Assembly (NCBI GenBank): GCA_964358175.1
Contig: CAYHOI010000022.1
Location: 1-23,502, forward strand
Source of the DNA: CAYHOI01 sp964358175
Lineage (GTDB): Bacteria > Margulisbacteria > Riflemargulisbacteria > GWF2-35-9
Reading direction: 5' to 3'
Length of the DNA: 23,502 bases
In this document: positions 14,200 to 21,718 of the stretch, one piece after another
Numbering within the stretch: position 1 is the first letter of the stretch
Layout of the letters: every line of letters starts with the position of its first letter
Notes under the pieces: model-generated
Databases searched by the model: none
Told to the model about the DNA's origin: nothing
What the model saw: only the letters and a program-made list of their open reading frames with translations
Translations under genes and position numbers: made by a program

Positions 14200-14535
14200 A
14201 TGACTTTTGACATGGACTCTTTTATCGAAAACGTAAAAAAAACAGCGGCCAACCAAACCCTTGACATTGAACCCCTTGATATGACCCCCCTTACGATTCA
14301 AACCAAGCCCAACCTGTCCCTTCATCCCGGGCATGAGTACCTTTTGCTGGATCTCTTAACAGGCCTTCCTGATGACCTAGAGAACCTTCAAATCAAAATG
14401 TTTGGAAACTGCACTTTTTTCCCGTTTCATCCCAACAAAACCGTTACGATCGCCCATACCCCTCAGGATATCCACTTTCGCCACGGCTCACACGGCATTG
14501 AGCTCACACTTACACTCCCTTCGGGCATAGAGTAG
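14200..14535 (+). CDS. Hypothetical protein, 111 aa
   Basis: Not recognised. A soluble protein without signal peptide or membrane segment. The N-terminal 30 residues are Asp/Thr-rich; the rest alternates short strands (HEYLLLDLL, CTFFPFH, KTVTIAH, GIELTLTLPSG) as in a small beta-sandwich or barrel. It has its own promoter, and its last 26 nt overlap the end of the convergent btuF gene in a different frame. The good promoter and leaderless start support it as a real gene. Confidence 0.65.
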   Translation: MTFDMDSFIENVKKTAANQTLDIEPLDMTPLTIQTKPNLSLHPGHEYLLLDLLTGLPDDLENLQIKMFGNCTFFPFHPNKTVTIAHTPQDIHFRHGSHGIELTLTLPSGIE

Positions 14536-15298
14536 CAAACGAACTAAGAATTTCTATTAGTCGTGGCCCAGGTCGCTTCATGACTTCATTGGTAAGGAAG
14601 AAAACTTTTTGAAATCTGCTGTCTTGCAAATGATTGTACCAGGAAACTTTCCCGGTCTCTAGAACAATAAATAAATCAGGTTTTAACAGCAGAATTGCCT
14701 CTCTGCCCATAAGTGGATATCTTTTGTTCCCGGCATACACATTCTTCATTCCAAGATCCTCGAGCATGGGAGAGTAAAAGTGATCAAATCCCAAAATAAA
14801 CGCAGATTCAAGCGAATCGTGTCGCACCACCTGTTCGACAATGACAAGAACCTTGATGGGTTCTCGTCGCCTATTTCTCTGCGACACCTTAACGACCTCC
14901 CTCCACTGCCTTCGGGTGCTCTTAATGAATTTTTCAGCTTGTTCTGCCCTGCCAAGAAGTTTCCCAACGTCTCTTATCATAGCGTATATTCCCTCAATGG
15001 ACTCATTTTCATAGTCATGAAATGCAATCTGATGTTGCGTTAAAAATTTCTTGAGCGCGTGGTTATTTTTAAGGGTAAGCACCAAATCTGGCTTGCTGAG
15101 TAATATAGCTTCCCCGTTAAAGTCATACAGGCCACCTATCTTAGGTTTCGCCTTGGCCTCAGCTGGGAAATTACAGTACCTTGTGACGGCAACCACCTGA
15201 TCTTGTCCACCAAGAAGGTAGAGAGTCTCGGTAATGCTGGGAGCTGAGGAGATGATGCGCAGAGGAAAGGCTAGGCTTAGCGAGACTAGGAGCAACAC
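14510..15298 (-). CDS. btuF: Periplasmic vitamin B12-binding protein (BtuF-like)
   Basis: The periplasmic binding component of a B12 ABC importer, 262 residues. RIISSAPSITETLYLLGG (from 14) is the classic BtuF/FecB N-terminal pattern; KPKIGGLYDFNGEAILLSKPDLVL near 50-74 and LLLKPDLFIVLE near 205-216 mark the two lobes joined by a backbone helix. GTG 15298 is the first standard start after an in-frame stop, and gives a hydrophobic segment without basic residues; an ATT 21 nt upstream would add LRRAV, a normal signal-peptide n-region, so the true start may be non-standard. It follows btuB after 8 nt and shares the cobalamin riboswitch. The permease and ATPase are encoded about 8 kb away. Confidence 0.87.
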   Translation of the reverse strand: MLLLVSLSLAFPLRIISSAPSITETLYLLGGQDQVVAVTRYCNFPAEAKAKPKIGGLYDFNGEAILLSKPDLVLTLKNNHALKKFLTQHQIAFHDYENESIEGIYAMIRDVGKLLGRAEQAEKFIKSTRRQWREVVKVSQRNRRREPIKVLVIVEQVVRHDSLESAFILGFDHFYSPMLEDLGMKNVYAGNKRYPLMGREAILLLKPDLFIVLETGKVSWYNHLQDSRFQKVFFLTNEVMKRPGPRLIEILSSFATLCPKGV

Positions 15299-15306
15299 AG
15301 CCCGCC

Positions 15307-17061
15307 TTAAAATGACAGGCTAACCTTTACACCCACTGTACGCCCCGGCATCTCATACCCCAAATATTCCTGATACTGTCGATTAAAGACGTTATGCATA
15401 AAAAGTGAAATGTTGTCTTTTGTAAAATCGATATCAGCAACATAGTACTGTGGCAAGTTAAGCACCCCGCCAGTCGATGAAGCACGCTCCGAAACATAAT
15501 TCGTTCGAATGGCCACGCTACCTAGTGGAAGATTAACATTAATGCCGACATTTATCTTTGTTCTTGCCCGATACTGTAACCACTTCCCCGAATTCTCATC
15601 GCTGGCATCTAACATCTGCGTCCAATTGACATTATACAAAACGGTCTCCGTTAGAGTCCCTGACCACTCTGTTTCAATACCACTTAATCGTGCACGCCCC
15701 ACGTTGTTGGGCGACGAGGATGACCAATCGGCTGCAGAAACCCACTCAATTAAATCAGTTATCTTTTTCTCAAAACAGGAAGAGCGAAAGTCTCCTATCG
15801 GTGTTTTTACTGAGAATTCAAGATCAAAATTCCTTGCCGTTTCGGGTCGAAGATTAGGGTTCCCTGCATTGCCCCACGCATCTTGGTAATACAAGTCCGC
15901 TATGGAAGGTGCCCGAAACGAGGTGCCATATGATGTTTTAAGTATACAGCTATTGCCAATCGAAAATGCGGTACTCACTTTATAAGTATCGGCTGTGCCA
16001 AAGGTCGAATGCGCATCTTGTCGAAGACCAGCATTAACCCTCCACCACGGCGATACAACCCAATCATCGTTAATGAAAACTGCGTTGTTTCGTAAAGAAA
16101 TATTTTGCGTTAAGGTACTGTCCTGCGGAATCATTTGATTGGTTTCCAGCCCTATAATGAGGGCGTGATCCCCGACATTAATTTCTTTGGAACCACCAAG
16201 GGCATTTGTCCACCCTTTAGAGTCTGTGACAAACCCGCTTATCGATTTACGTTCATCACTTTTTGTCGTGAAGTACAATTTGTCTGTTTCAGAGTTTTCG
16301 TTCATCTGCCTAATCTGAGCCAACACCATATAGCCTCTGTCTTCCTGCTCGGATGTCGAGTAAGGTCCGGCAGGATTGCCACGCTGGTCGGTGTAGCCAG
16401 AACCGCTCAGGCGAACCCTCAAATCACGCCCCAACACTCCGTTGTACTCCAGTAAAAGGTTATCATTATTAAAATAGCCAACAGGTTGATAGCCCTCGTA
16501 GCGACCATGGATCAGACCTAACTGATAGTTAGATTCTTGGGTGCCCTGTGATAATCGCAGGGAAATATTTTGATTGCCATAGGATCCCAGCTCAAAGCTC
16601 ACGCTACTCTTGTTTGTATGCTTTGCAGATATGAGATTAACAACACCTCCCACAGCATCCGCTCCATAAACCGACGACATCCCGCCACGATACAGCTCAA
16701 TTCTGTGAATCTGATCAAGGTTGATATTGTTTAAATCAACGCTTCCGTAAACAGTGTTTTTCAACGGGACACCATCCATAAGAATCAAGGTCTGATTCGA
16801 ATTAGCACCTTGAAGGGAAAGCGCATTAACGCCACCCTTGCCGCCATAACGGTTTGCCTGGATACCCGGCTCACTTTGCAAAACATCTCCAACAGAGAAA
16901 TCTTTGAATCGGCGAATTTCATCATTACCAATCGTCGAGCTATTCGGATACGTAGATACATACCGTGACGCTGATACTACGAAATTCATTTGTGAATCTG
17001 CAGACACCGCTAAAGAAAAACTCAAACATACACAGCTAATAATAAAACGGGGGTAATTCAT
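15307..17061 (-). CDS. btuB: TonB-dependent vitamin B12 receptor
   Basis: An outer-membrane receptor that takes up cobalamin with energy from TonB-ExbBD. Residues 1-21 are a signal peptide ending VSA; a TonB-box-like FVVSASR follows. The plug domain (about 40-145) has VGDVLQSEPGIQANRYGGKG, LSLQGANSNQTLILMDGVPL and IELYRGGMSSVYGADAVGGVVNL. The rest is the 22-strand barrel, ending in the C-terminal Phe expected for outer-membrane insertion. The 584-residue length is close to BtuB. The ATG at 17061 has GAGGAG 8 nt upstream, inside the riboswitch expression platform. B12 as substrate is strongly supported by the riboswitch and the adjacent btuF. Confidence 0.94.
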   Translation of the reverse strand: MNYPRFIISCVCLSFSLAVSADSQMNFVVSASRYVSTYPNSSTIGNDEIRRFKDFSVGDVLQSEPGIQANRYGGKGGVNALSLQGANSNQTLILMDGVPLKNTVYGSVDLNNINLDQIHRIELYRGGMSSVYGADAVGGVVNLISAKHTNKSSVSFELGSYGNQNISLRLSQGTQESNYQLGLIHGRYEGYQPVGYFNNDNLLLEYNGVLGRDLRVRLSGSGYTDQRGNPAGPYSTSEQEDRGYMVLAQIRQMNENSETDKLYFTTKSDERKSISGFVTDSKGWTNALGGSKEINVGDHALIIGLETNQMIPQDSTLTQNISLRNNAVFINDDWVVSPWWRVNAGLRQDAHSTFGTADTYKVSTAFSIGNSCILKTSYGTSFRAPSIADLYYQDAWGNAGNPNLRPETARNFDLEFSVKTPIGDFRSSCFEKKITDLIEWVSAADWSSSSPNNVGRARLSGIETEWSGTLTETVLYNVNWTQMLDASDENSGKWLQYRARTKINVGINVNLPLGSVAIRTNYVSERASSTGGVLNLPQYYVADIDFTKDNISLFMHNVFNRQYQEYLGYEMPGRTVGVKVSLSF

Positions 17062-17172
17062 TTTGCCATCTCCTCGAGCCGATATTCCTTCAGCGGCATT
17101 CCGACTTTTCCGTCTGAAACGGATTTACGGTTGCGGGTCAGCGAGGGAATTCCACCCTTCTTTCCCGCTGAA
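17062..17172 (-). promoter_or_regulatory. Compact cobalamin riboswitch upstream of btuB
   Basis: The minus strand carries the conserved cobalamin aptamer: GGGAAAGAAGGGTGGAATTCC, then GCTGACCCGCAACCGTAA, a short hairpin (TCCGT/ACGGA), and the B12 box AAGTCGGAATGCCGC. P1 is closed by TTCAGCGG (17172-17165) with CCGCTGAA (17096-17089), a perfect 8-bp stem, so the aptamer spans only about 84 nt and lacks the long peripheral arms of large class I forms. No U-tract terminator is present. The btuB ribosome site GAGGAG (17075-17070) lies 14 nt after P1, so control of translation initiation is likely: bound B12 would hide the site and lower BtuB/BtuF synthesis. Confidence 0.93.
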
Positions 17173-17181
17173 AGTAACGTC

Positions 17182-17211
17182 ATTATGCACCTTGATCATT
17201 CATATCGTAAA
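17182..17211 (-). promoter_or_regulatory. Promoter of the btuB riboswitch mRNA
   Basis: On the minus strand TTTACG (17206-17211), an 18-nt spacer and CATAAT (17182-17187). The predicted mRNA start near 17175 is about 3 nt before the aptamer P1 stem, which fits well. The promoter overlaps the last codons of rsgA, so btuBF can be transcribed apart from the upstream PASTA-rsgA genes. Confidence 0.6.
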
Positions 17212-18074
17212 GACTGCTTTTGATCCATTTGTTGTATGAGTTTGACATAAGTTTCATAGCGTCTGGAGGACACCTTTCCCGCAAGCACTGCTTCTTTGAT
17301 GGCACAATCGGGTTCCCGTAGATGTCGACAATTACCAAATCGGCATAAATTTTGCAGCTCCAGCACGTCCTTATAATGAGCAGAAACTCTGTCTTCATTA
17401 AGCTGATTTGGAGTCACCATCGAAAACCCTGGGGAATCAATAACTACTGCCTGATACTCTGGAATAAAGATGGCCCGAGACTGCTTGGTGGTTTGTCTGC
17501 CTCGTCCCAGTTTGCGTGACACCTCTGAGGTCAGGATGTTCTCTTGTCCGGTAAGTGCTTTAAGTAGGGATGATTTTCCCACGCCTGACAACCCAACAAA
17601 AAGCGTAACGCGATGCGCTATTTCATCAAACAATTCTTGTTTTGTTTGGGTCGTAAGGCCTCTAACTGAAAGGCGTTTCACCTTGTACCCTAGGGATTCA
17701 TAGTCTGCCAGATGGCGAGAGTCCTGGGTCGTCAAAAGATCAATTTTATTAAGAATAATCGTCACAGGAAGATTCTCATAGGCTATCAGCATAGTATCAA
17801 TATAGGCCAAATCATATCGGGGATCTTTCGCAGAAACCATCAGAAAAAGTTGGTCTACATTCGCAATATGAGGCTGAGCAATTTCATTCTTTCTGGGTTC
17901 GATGGCCTCTATCGATCCTCGGTCGCCCTCATGGATCACCTCAACACGATCCCCCACCAGAACAGACCCCAAGGTCTTTCGCAACGAACAAACGACTACC
18001 TGAGCATCTAGCTCACTGCCAACATCATATAAACTATTGTAGACCCGAAGAACTACCCCGCGAAATGAGTTCAA
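17196..18074 (-). CDS. rsgA: Ribosome small-subunit biogenesis GTPase RsgA
   Basis: A circularly permuted GTPase that checks late maturation of the 30S subunit. An N-terminal OB fold (1-65) is followed by the permuted G domain with G4 NKID at 109-112 before the P-loop GLSGVGKSS (161-169) and G3 DSPG (213-216). The C-terminal zinc site is C244, C249, H251 and C257. At 292 residues it is full length. The start is TTG 18074, forming TTGA with the upstream stop; no ATG is available nearby in frame. It follows the PASTA gene in one operon, the arrangement seen next to PrkC-type kinases in Firmicutes. Confidence 0.95.
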   Translation of the reverse strand: MNSFRGVVLRVYNSLYDVGSELDAQVVVCSLRKTLGSVLVGDRVEVIHEGDRGSIEAIEPRKNEIAQPHIANVDQLFLMVSAKDPRYDLAYIDTMLIAYENLPVTIILNKIDLLTTQDSRHLADYESLGYKVKRLSVRGLTTQTKQELFDEIAHRVTLFVGLSGVGKSSLLKALTGQENILTSEVSRKLGRGRQTTKQSRAIFIPEYQAVVIDSPGFSMVTPNQLNEDRVSAHYKDVLELQNLCRFGNCRHLREPDCAIKEAVLAGKVSSRRYETYVKLIQQMDQKQSLRYE

Positions 18075-18850
18075 ATGACATCCTTGGCGATAGCTAATTC
18101 ATCATTATAATAAACTTCTATTTTGGCTCCTGCCACCTGCTCAATCTCAAAAAAAAGTTCCTTTCCAGGAAGTACGGTCTCATGATACAAAACTCGATGT
18201 TCGCCGTTTAAAATCGACAAAATCCGTACGTCCGTCTTGGGGTCTTGATCCATCACCTGTAAATCAATTTTAACTTGATACCGATTTTGCGCGGACTCGA
18301 TTCGAGTACTCGTGATCGAAACGGGATAGCCCTTTGAGAGCCAAAATCGAATAACCGTAGTCTCTGGTGCGCTTTGTGCCACAGCTGGATCTTGGGAAAC
18401 GATGGTTCCCGTCCTAAATCGCGAAGAGTACAGCTCGCCAGCATTTTCTATTTGAAATGGCTTTTCTTTTAGAAGTTCCATTGCCTCTTCGAGCGTTTTA
18501 CCCAAAAAACTGGGCATTTCGTTGTCCTCGCTCCCCATGCTCACCAAATAGCTTACTCTGCGCCCCACCTTGACCTTGCTGCCCGGCTCAGGGGTCATTC
18601 TAATAATGTTGTTAACAGATACCGTTTCTGAATATCTTTTTCCAATTAAATGTGGGTCAAGCTTGTATTCTTTTAATACCGCTACCGCGTCCTCCTCGGC
18701 CATCCCAACCACTTGAGGAACTCTAATTTCTGGAATTCCACCAATAAAATTAATAAACTGGGCATAAATAAATGCGATCATCACTCCAGCCAGAGCGACA
18801 CCCATCATGATAAGAACCGTTTTCTTCGTCCATTTTAATTGTTTCACCAT
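18071..18850 (-). CDS. Stand-alone PASTA-domain membrane protein
   Basis: A 259-residue protein with a short basic cytoplasmic N-terminus, one membrane segment (about 12-36), then two PASTA domains outside: about 42-107 (PEIRVPQVVGMAEEDAVAVL, PEPGSKVKVG) and about 110-176 (MPSFLGKTLEEAMELL, DPAVAQSAPE). The last 80 residues form a beta-rich domain I do not recognise. PASTA domains bind peptidoglycan fragments or beta-lactams and usually follow a Ser/Thr kinase domain or a penicillin-binding domain; here neither is present. The gene lies directly before rsgA with a 4-nt overlap, as prkC does in Firmicutes. It starts from a promoter whose -10 box ends 7 nt before the ATG. Confidence 0.88.
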   Translation of the reverse strand: MVKQLKWTKKTVLIMMGVALAGVMIAFIYAQFINFIGGIPEIRVPQVVGMAEEDAVAVLKEYKLDPHLIGKRYSETVSVNNIIRMTPEPGSKVKVGRRVSYLVSMGSEDNEMPSFLGKTLEEAMELLKEKPFQIENAGELYSSRFRTGTIVSQDPAVAQSAPETTVIRFWLSKGYPVSITSTRIESAQNRYQVKIDLQVMDQDPKTDVRILSILNGEHRVLYHETVLPGKELFFEIEQVAGAKIEVYYNDELAIAKDVI

Positions 18851-18857
18851 CTCTTCG

Positions 18858-18887
18858 AGTATATCGTATGACTGCTTTTCTTTTCAA
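18858..18887 (-). promoter_or_regulatory. Promoter of the PASTA-rsgA operon
   Basis: On the minus strand TTGAAA (18882-18887), an 18-nt spacer and TATACT (18858-18863). The -10 box ends only 7 nt before the ATG at 18850, so the mRNA would start at or next to the start codon. Confidence 0.7.
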
Positions 18888-18898
18888 CCATCGGTTAG

Positions 18899-18904
18899 TA
18901 TAAT
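18899..18904 (+). promoter_or_regulatory. -10 box of the lysS operon
   Basis: Perfect TATAAT, ending exactly 8 nt before the ATG at 18913. The -35 position (about 18876-18881) has only a weak TTTTCT and abuts the -35 box of the divergent PASTA promoter. The gap to the ATG (AGCTCCCC) holds no ribosome site. Confidence 0.65.
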
Positions 18905-18912
18905 AGCTCCCC

Positions 18913-20400
18913 ATGAGTGAGCTTTCTTCTCCAGATGAATTTGCTGTACGGCGAGAAAAACGTTTACTCCTTCTGGCAACCGGTGTGACCCCTTACCCCC
19001 ACTCGTTTAACCGATCACACACCCTTGCAGATATTCGCTCCTTACATCAGGATTTACCTAAAGACCAATCAGCCCCCACCCCCGTCACAACGGCTGGCCG
19101 TCTCATGGCTAAAAGAGGACATGGCAAAGCCTCCTTTTCAAATCTTCAGGATGAAACCAGCGCGATTCAACTCTACGCCAAGCTTGATGAGTTGGGAGAA
19201 ACCACCTATGAGCTATACAGATCCTTAGACGTCGGCGATATTATTGGCCTTACCGGCACTGCTTTTTATACACATACAGGTGAGCTCACGCTCAAGGTCA
19301 CCGGCTTGACGCTTCTTGCTAAGGCACTAAATCCACTTCCCGAGAAATACCATGGCTTACAAGACAAGGAAATTCGTTATCGAAAACGGCATTTAGATCT
19401 TATTATGAATAAAGACGTTCGCGATCTCTTCATTCAACGGAGTCGTATTTTGACATTCATTCGCTCGTTTTTAAACGATCGTGGCTTTATGGAGATTGAG
19501 TCGCCCGTACTACATAGTCTTGCCGGAGGAGCCGCCGCTCGTCCCTTTATTACACATCACAATGCCCTGGATACGAAGCTATACCTTCGCATTGCGCTCG
19601 AACTTCATTTGAAAAGACTGATCGTAGGTGGTTTTGAAAAAGTGTTTGAAATAGGACGGGTTTTTCGAAACGAAGGAATTTCCTACAAGCATAATCCTGA
19701 ATACACCCTTCTGGAACTCTATCAAGCTTATGCAGATTACCGTGACATGATGTCCTTAATGGAGGATATCCTCTCCTCCTTGGCCAAAACCATTACGGGG
19801 GATTTCAAGGTTTTGTATGGAGATACTGTCCTTGATTTCACGCCTCCCTTTAAGCGCATTACGATGCGAGATGCCATCAAACAATATACAGACATCGACA
19901 TTGAGGGGAAAACGTTTGACGCCCTTCGAAAAGCGATTCTTGCGAAGAAAATAGAGATAAACCCTGCGTTTACCTCTATCGGCCAACTTATCATGCTTCT
20001 TTATGATGAGGCCGTTGAAGATCATCTCATTCAACCCACCTTCGTAATCGATTATCCCCTCGAAACTTCGCCACTCGCAAAAAAACACCGAGACAATCCG
20101 TTATTGGTCGAAAGATTTGAGCTGATCGTCAACACTCTCGAGATCTCAAATGCCTTTTCAGAACTGACAGACCCCGTCGATCAACGTGAACGATTTGTGG
20201 AGCAGTTGAAACAGCGTGAAGCCGGCGATGATGAAGCGCATGTCATGGATACAGACTTTGTGGAAACGCTTGAGGCAGGGATGCCTCCTACAGGCGGACT
20301 CGGTATTGGCATTGACCGGGTTGTCATGCTTCTGACCAACAGTCCCTCTATTCGGGATGTCCTTCTCTTTCCCCATCTGAGACCTCGTACGGATGACTGA
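18913..20400 (+). CDS. lysS: Lysyl-tRNA synthetase, class II
   Basis: Charges tRNA-Lys with lysine. The N-terminal OB-fold anticodon-binding domain (about 55-150, with GRLMAKRGHGKASF) precedes the class II catalytic core: motif 1 around RSFLNDRGFMEIESPVL, motif 2 FEIGRVFRNEGISYKHNPE, and motif 3 GGLGIGIDRVVML near the C-terminus. SPLAKKHRDNP and ELIVNTLEISNAFSEL are the usual LysS-specific stretches. The 495-residue length is normal. First gene of an overlapping operon with lpdA and lipA (8-nt overlap with lpdA). The start codon is directly behind a -10 box, so its mRNA appears leaderless. Confidence 0.97.
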   Translation: MSELSSPDEFAVRREKRLLLLATGVTPYPHSFNRSHTLADIRSLHQDLPKDQSAPTPVTTAGRLMAKRGHGKASFSNLQDETSAIQLYAKLDELGETTYELYRSLDVGDIIGLTGTAFYTHTGELTLKVTGLTLLAKALNPLPEKYHGLQDKEIRYRKRHLDLIMNKDVRDLFIQRSRILTFIRSFLNDRGFMEIESPVLHSLAGGAAARPFITHHNALDTKLYLRIALELHLKRLIVGGFEKVFEIGRVFRNEGISYKHNPEYTLLELYQAYADYRDMMSLMEDILSSLAKTITGDFKVLYGDTVLDFTPPFKRITMRDAIKQYTDIDIEGKTFDALRKAILAKKIEINPAFTSIGQLIMLLYDEAVEDHLIQPTFVIDYPLETSPLAKKHRDNPLLVERFELIVNTLEISNAFSELTDPVDQRERFVEQLKQREAGDDEAHVMDTDFVETLEAGMPPTGGLGIGIDRVVMLLTNSPSIRDVLLFPHLRPRTDD

Positions 20401-21718
20401 ATATGTGATTGTTGGTGCTGGGCCAGCAGGCTCAGCATGTGCTCTTCACTTGGCTCAATCCGGGAAAACCGTGACTCTCATCGAAGCCGATCAGCTAGGT
20501 GGCACTTGTCTCAATGTAGGTTGCATCCCTACTAAATCTTTTCTTTATCGCGCAAATCAAACCAAAATGCTCTCCCAGCTGGGCATCTCACCGGAAACCG
20601 TTAAGAGTCTTCAAATGCACTCGATCCAAGACTCTACCACTCGGTTGATAAAGCGATCCCGTCTGGCTATTGAGCAACAAGTTAAACAAAGCGGGATCAC
20701 GCTTCTGCATGGAACCGTTACCTCATTCGACGCAGATAGCGTGACGTTGTTCACTCAAGACAAGGTTTGTTTTGAGAAGCTTATTCTGGCAACAGGCACC
20801 GAACCTTGGATTCCACCGACATTTGAGAAAATTGCGACCCACCCACGACTCCTCACCAATAACACCATTTTTTCTCTGGAGGAAATTCCTCGCCAAATTA
20901 CGATTGTTGGTGGCGGTGCAATTGGCGTCGAATTTGCCTTTTTCTTTTCACTGATGGGTTCCTCTGTCACCCTATGCGAGGCAGCACCCTCTATTCTTCC
21001 ACAGCTCGATACCGACATTGTTGCGGCTATTCGCAGACAGTTAAAACTTCAAAAAGTTGCTCTTTTAGAAAACATGTCTATCCAGGCCATCTCATCCGAG
21101 CTAACGCTCACACTATCGACCGGCGAAACCCAGTCGTGCGAATATCTTCTTCTTGCTACAGGTCGCAGAGCCGTTATGATACCAACGGCTCTTCCCTTTG
21201 ATCATAGTCCACAGGGATTTATTCTAGTCAACAATGACTACCAAACCCCCCATTCCAACATCTACGCCATAGGTGATCTGAACGGAAAATCCCTTCTGGC
21301 TCACAGTGCCACCGCACAAGGACATGCACTTGCAAAAAGATTGCTATCCCAAAAAACATCACCTCTTTCAAGCATCCCCTTTATTGTTTACTCAAATCCA
21401 ACAGCGGCATCCGTCGGCCTTCGTAGCCAGGATATAGAAGGAAGTTCACGTTACCGCACAAATATTGTCTCCATGAATCTGCTAGGAAAAGCTCAGATCG
21501 AAGGCTGCTCTGACGGCTGGCTCAAGCTTATTACCGATACCAGTGGCTACTTAGCGGGCTGCCATATCTGGGGGCCCCACAGTGAGGACATGCTGGCTAT
21601 GTGTTCTCTGGCTATCGATGAGCGCATTCCGCTCTCCACCCTTACAAAACAAATTTTTCCACACCCTTCTTATATGGAAATCCTTGGTATCGCTCTAGAT
21701 CAAGTTCTCGCCTCATGA
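20393..21718 (+). CDS. lpdA: Dihydrolipoamide dehydrogenase
   Basis: The E3 flavoenzyme that reoxidises dihydrolipoyl groups of 2-oxoacid dehydrogenase or glycine cleavage complexes, using FAD and NAD. FAD-binding GAGPAG is at 8-13; the redox disulfide is C39-LNVG-C44 (GGTCLNVGCIPTK); the NAD Rossmann motif GGGAIG is at 173-178; the second FAD motif is YAIGDL; and the C-terminal dimer domain has the active-site pair H424 and E429 (HPSYME). At 441 residues it is a little shorter than most (about 465). It overlaps lysS by 8 nt and lipA by ATGA, so it is coupled to both. No E1 or E2 genes are in the window. Confidence 0.94.
   Translation: MTEYVIVGAGPAGSACALHLAQSGKTVTLIEADQLGGTCLNVGCIPTKSFLYRANQTKMLSQLGISPETVKSLQMHSIQDSTTRLIKRSRLAIEQQVKQSGITLLHGTVTSFDADSVTLFTQDKVCFEKLILATGTEPWIPPTFEKIATHPRLLTNNTIFSLEEIPRQITIVGGGAIGVEFAFFFSLMGSSVTLCEAAPSILPQLDTDIVAAIRRQLKLQKVALLENMSIQAISSELTLTLSTGETQSCEYLLLATGRRAVMIPTALPFDHSPQGFILVNNDYQTPHSNIYAIGDLNGKSLLAHSATAQGHALAKRLLSQKTSPLSSIPFIVYSNPTAASVGLRSQDIEGSSRYRTNIVSMNLLGKAQIEGCSDGWLKLITDTSGYLAGCHIWGPHSEDMLAMCSLAIDERIPLSTLTKQIFPHPSYMEILGIALDQVLAS

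Noticed and set aside
20158..20438. Minus-strand frames of 72 and 85 codons over the lysS/lpdA junction
   Set aside because: Antisense to conserved motif 3 of lysS; no independent support.
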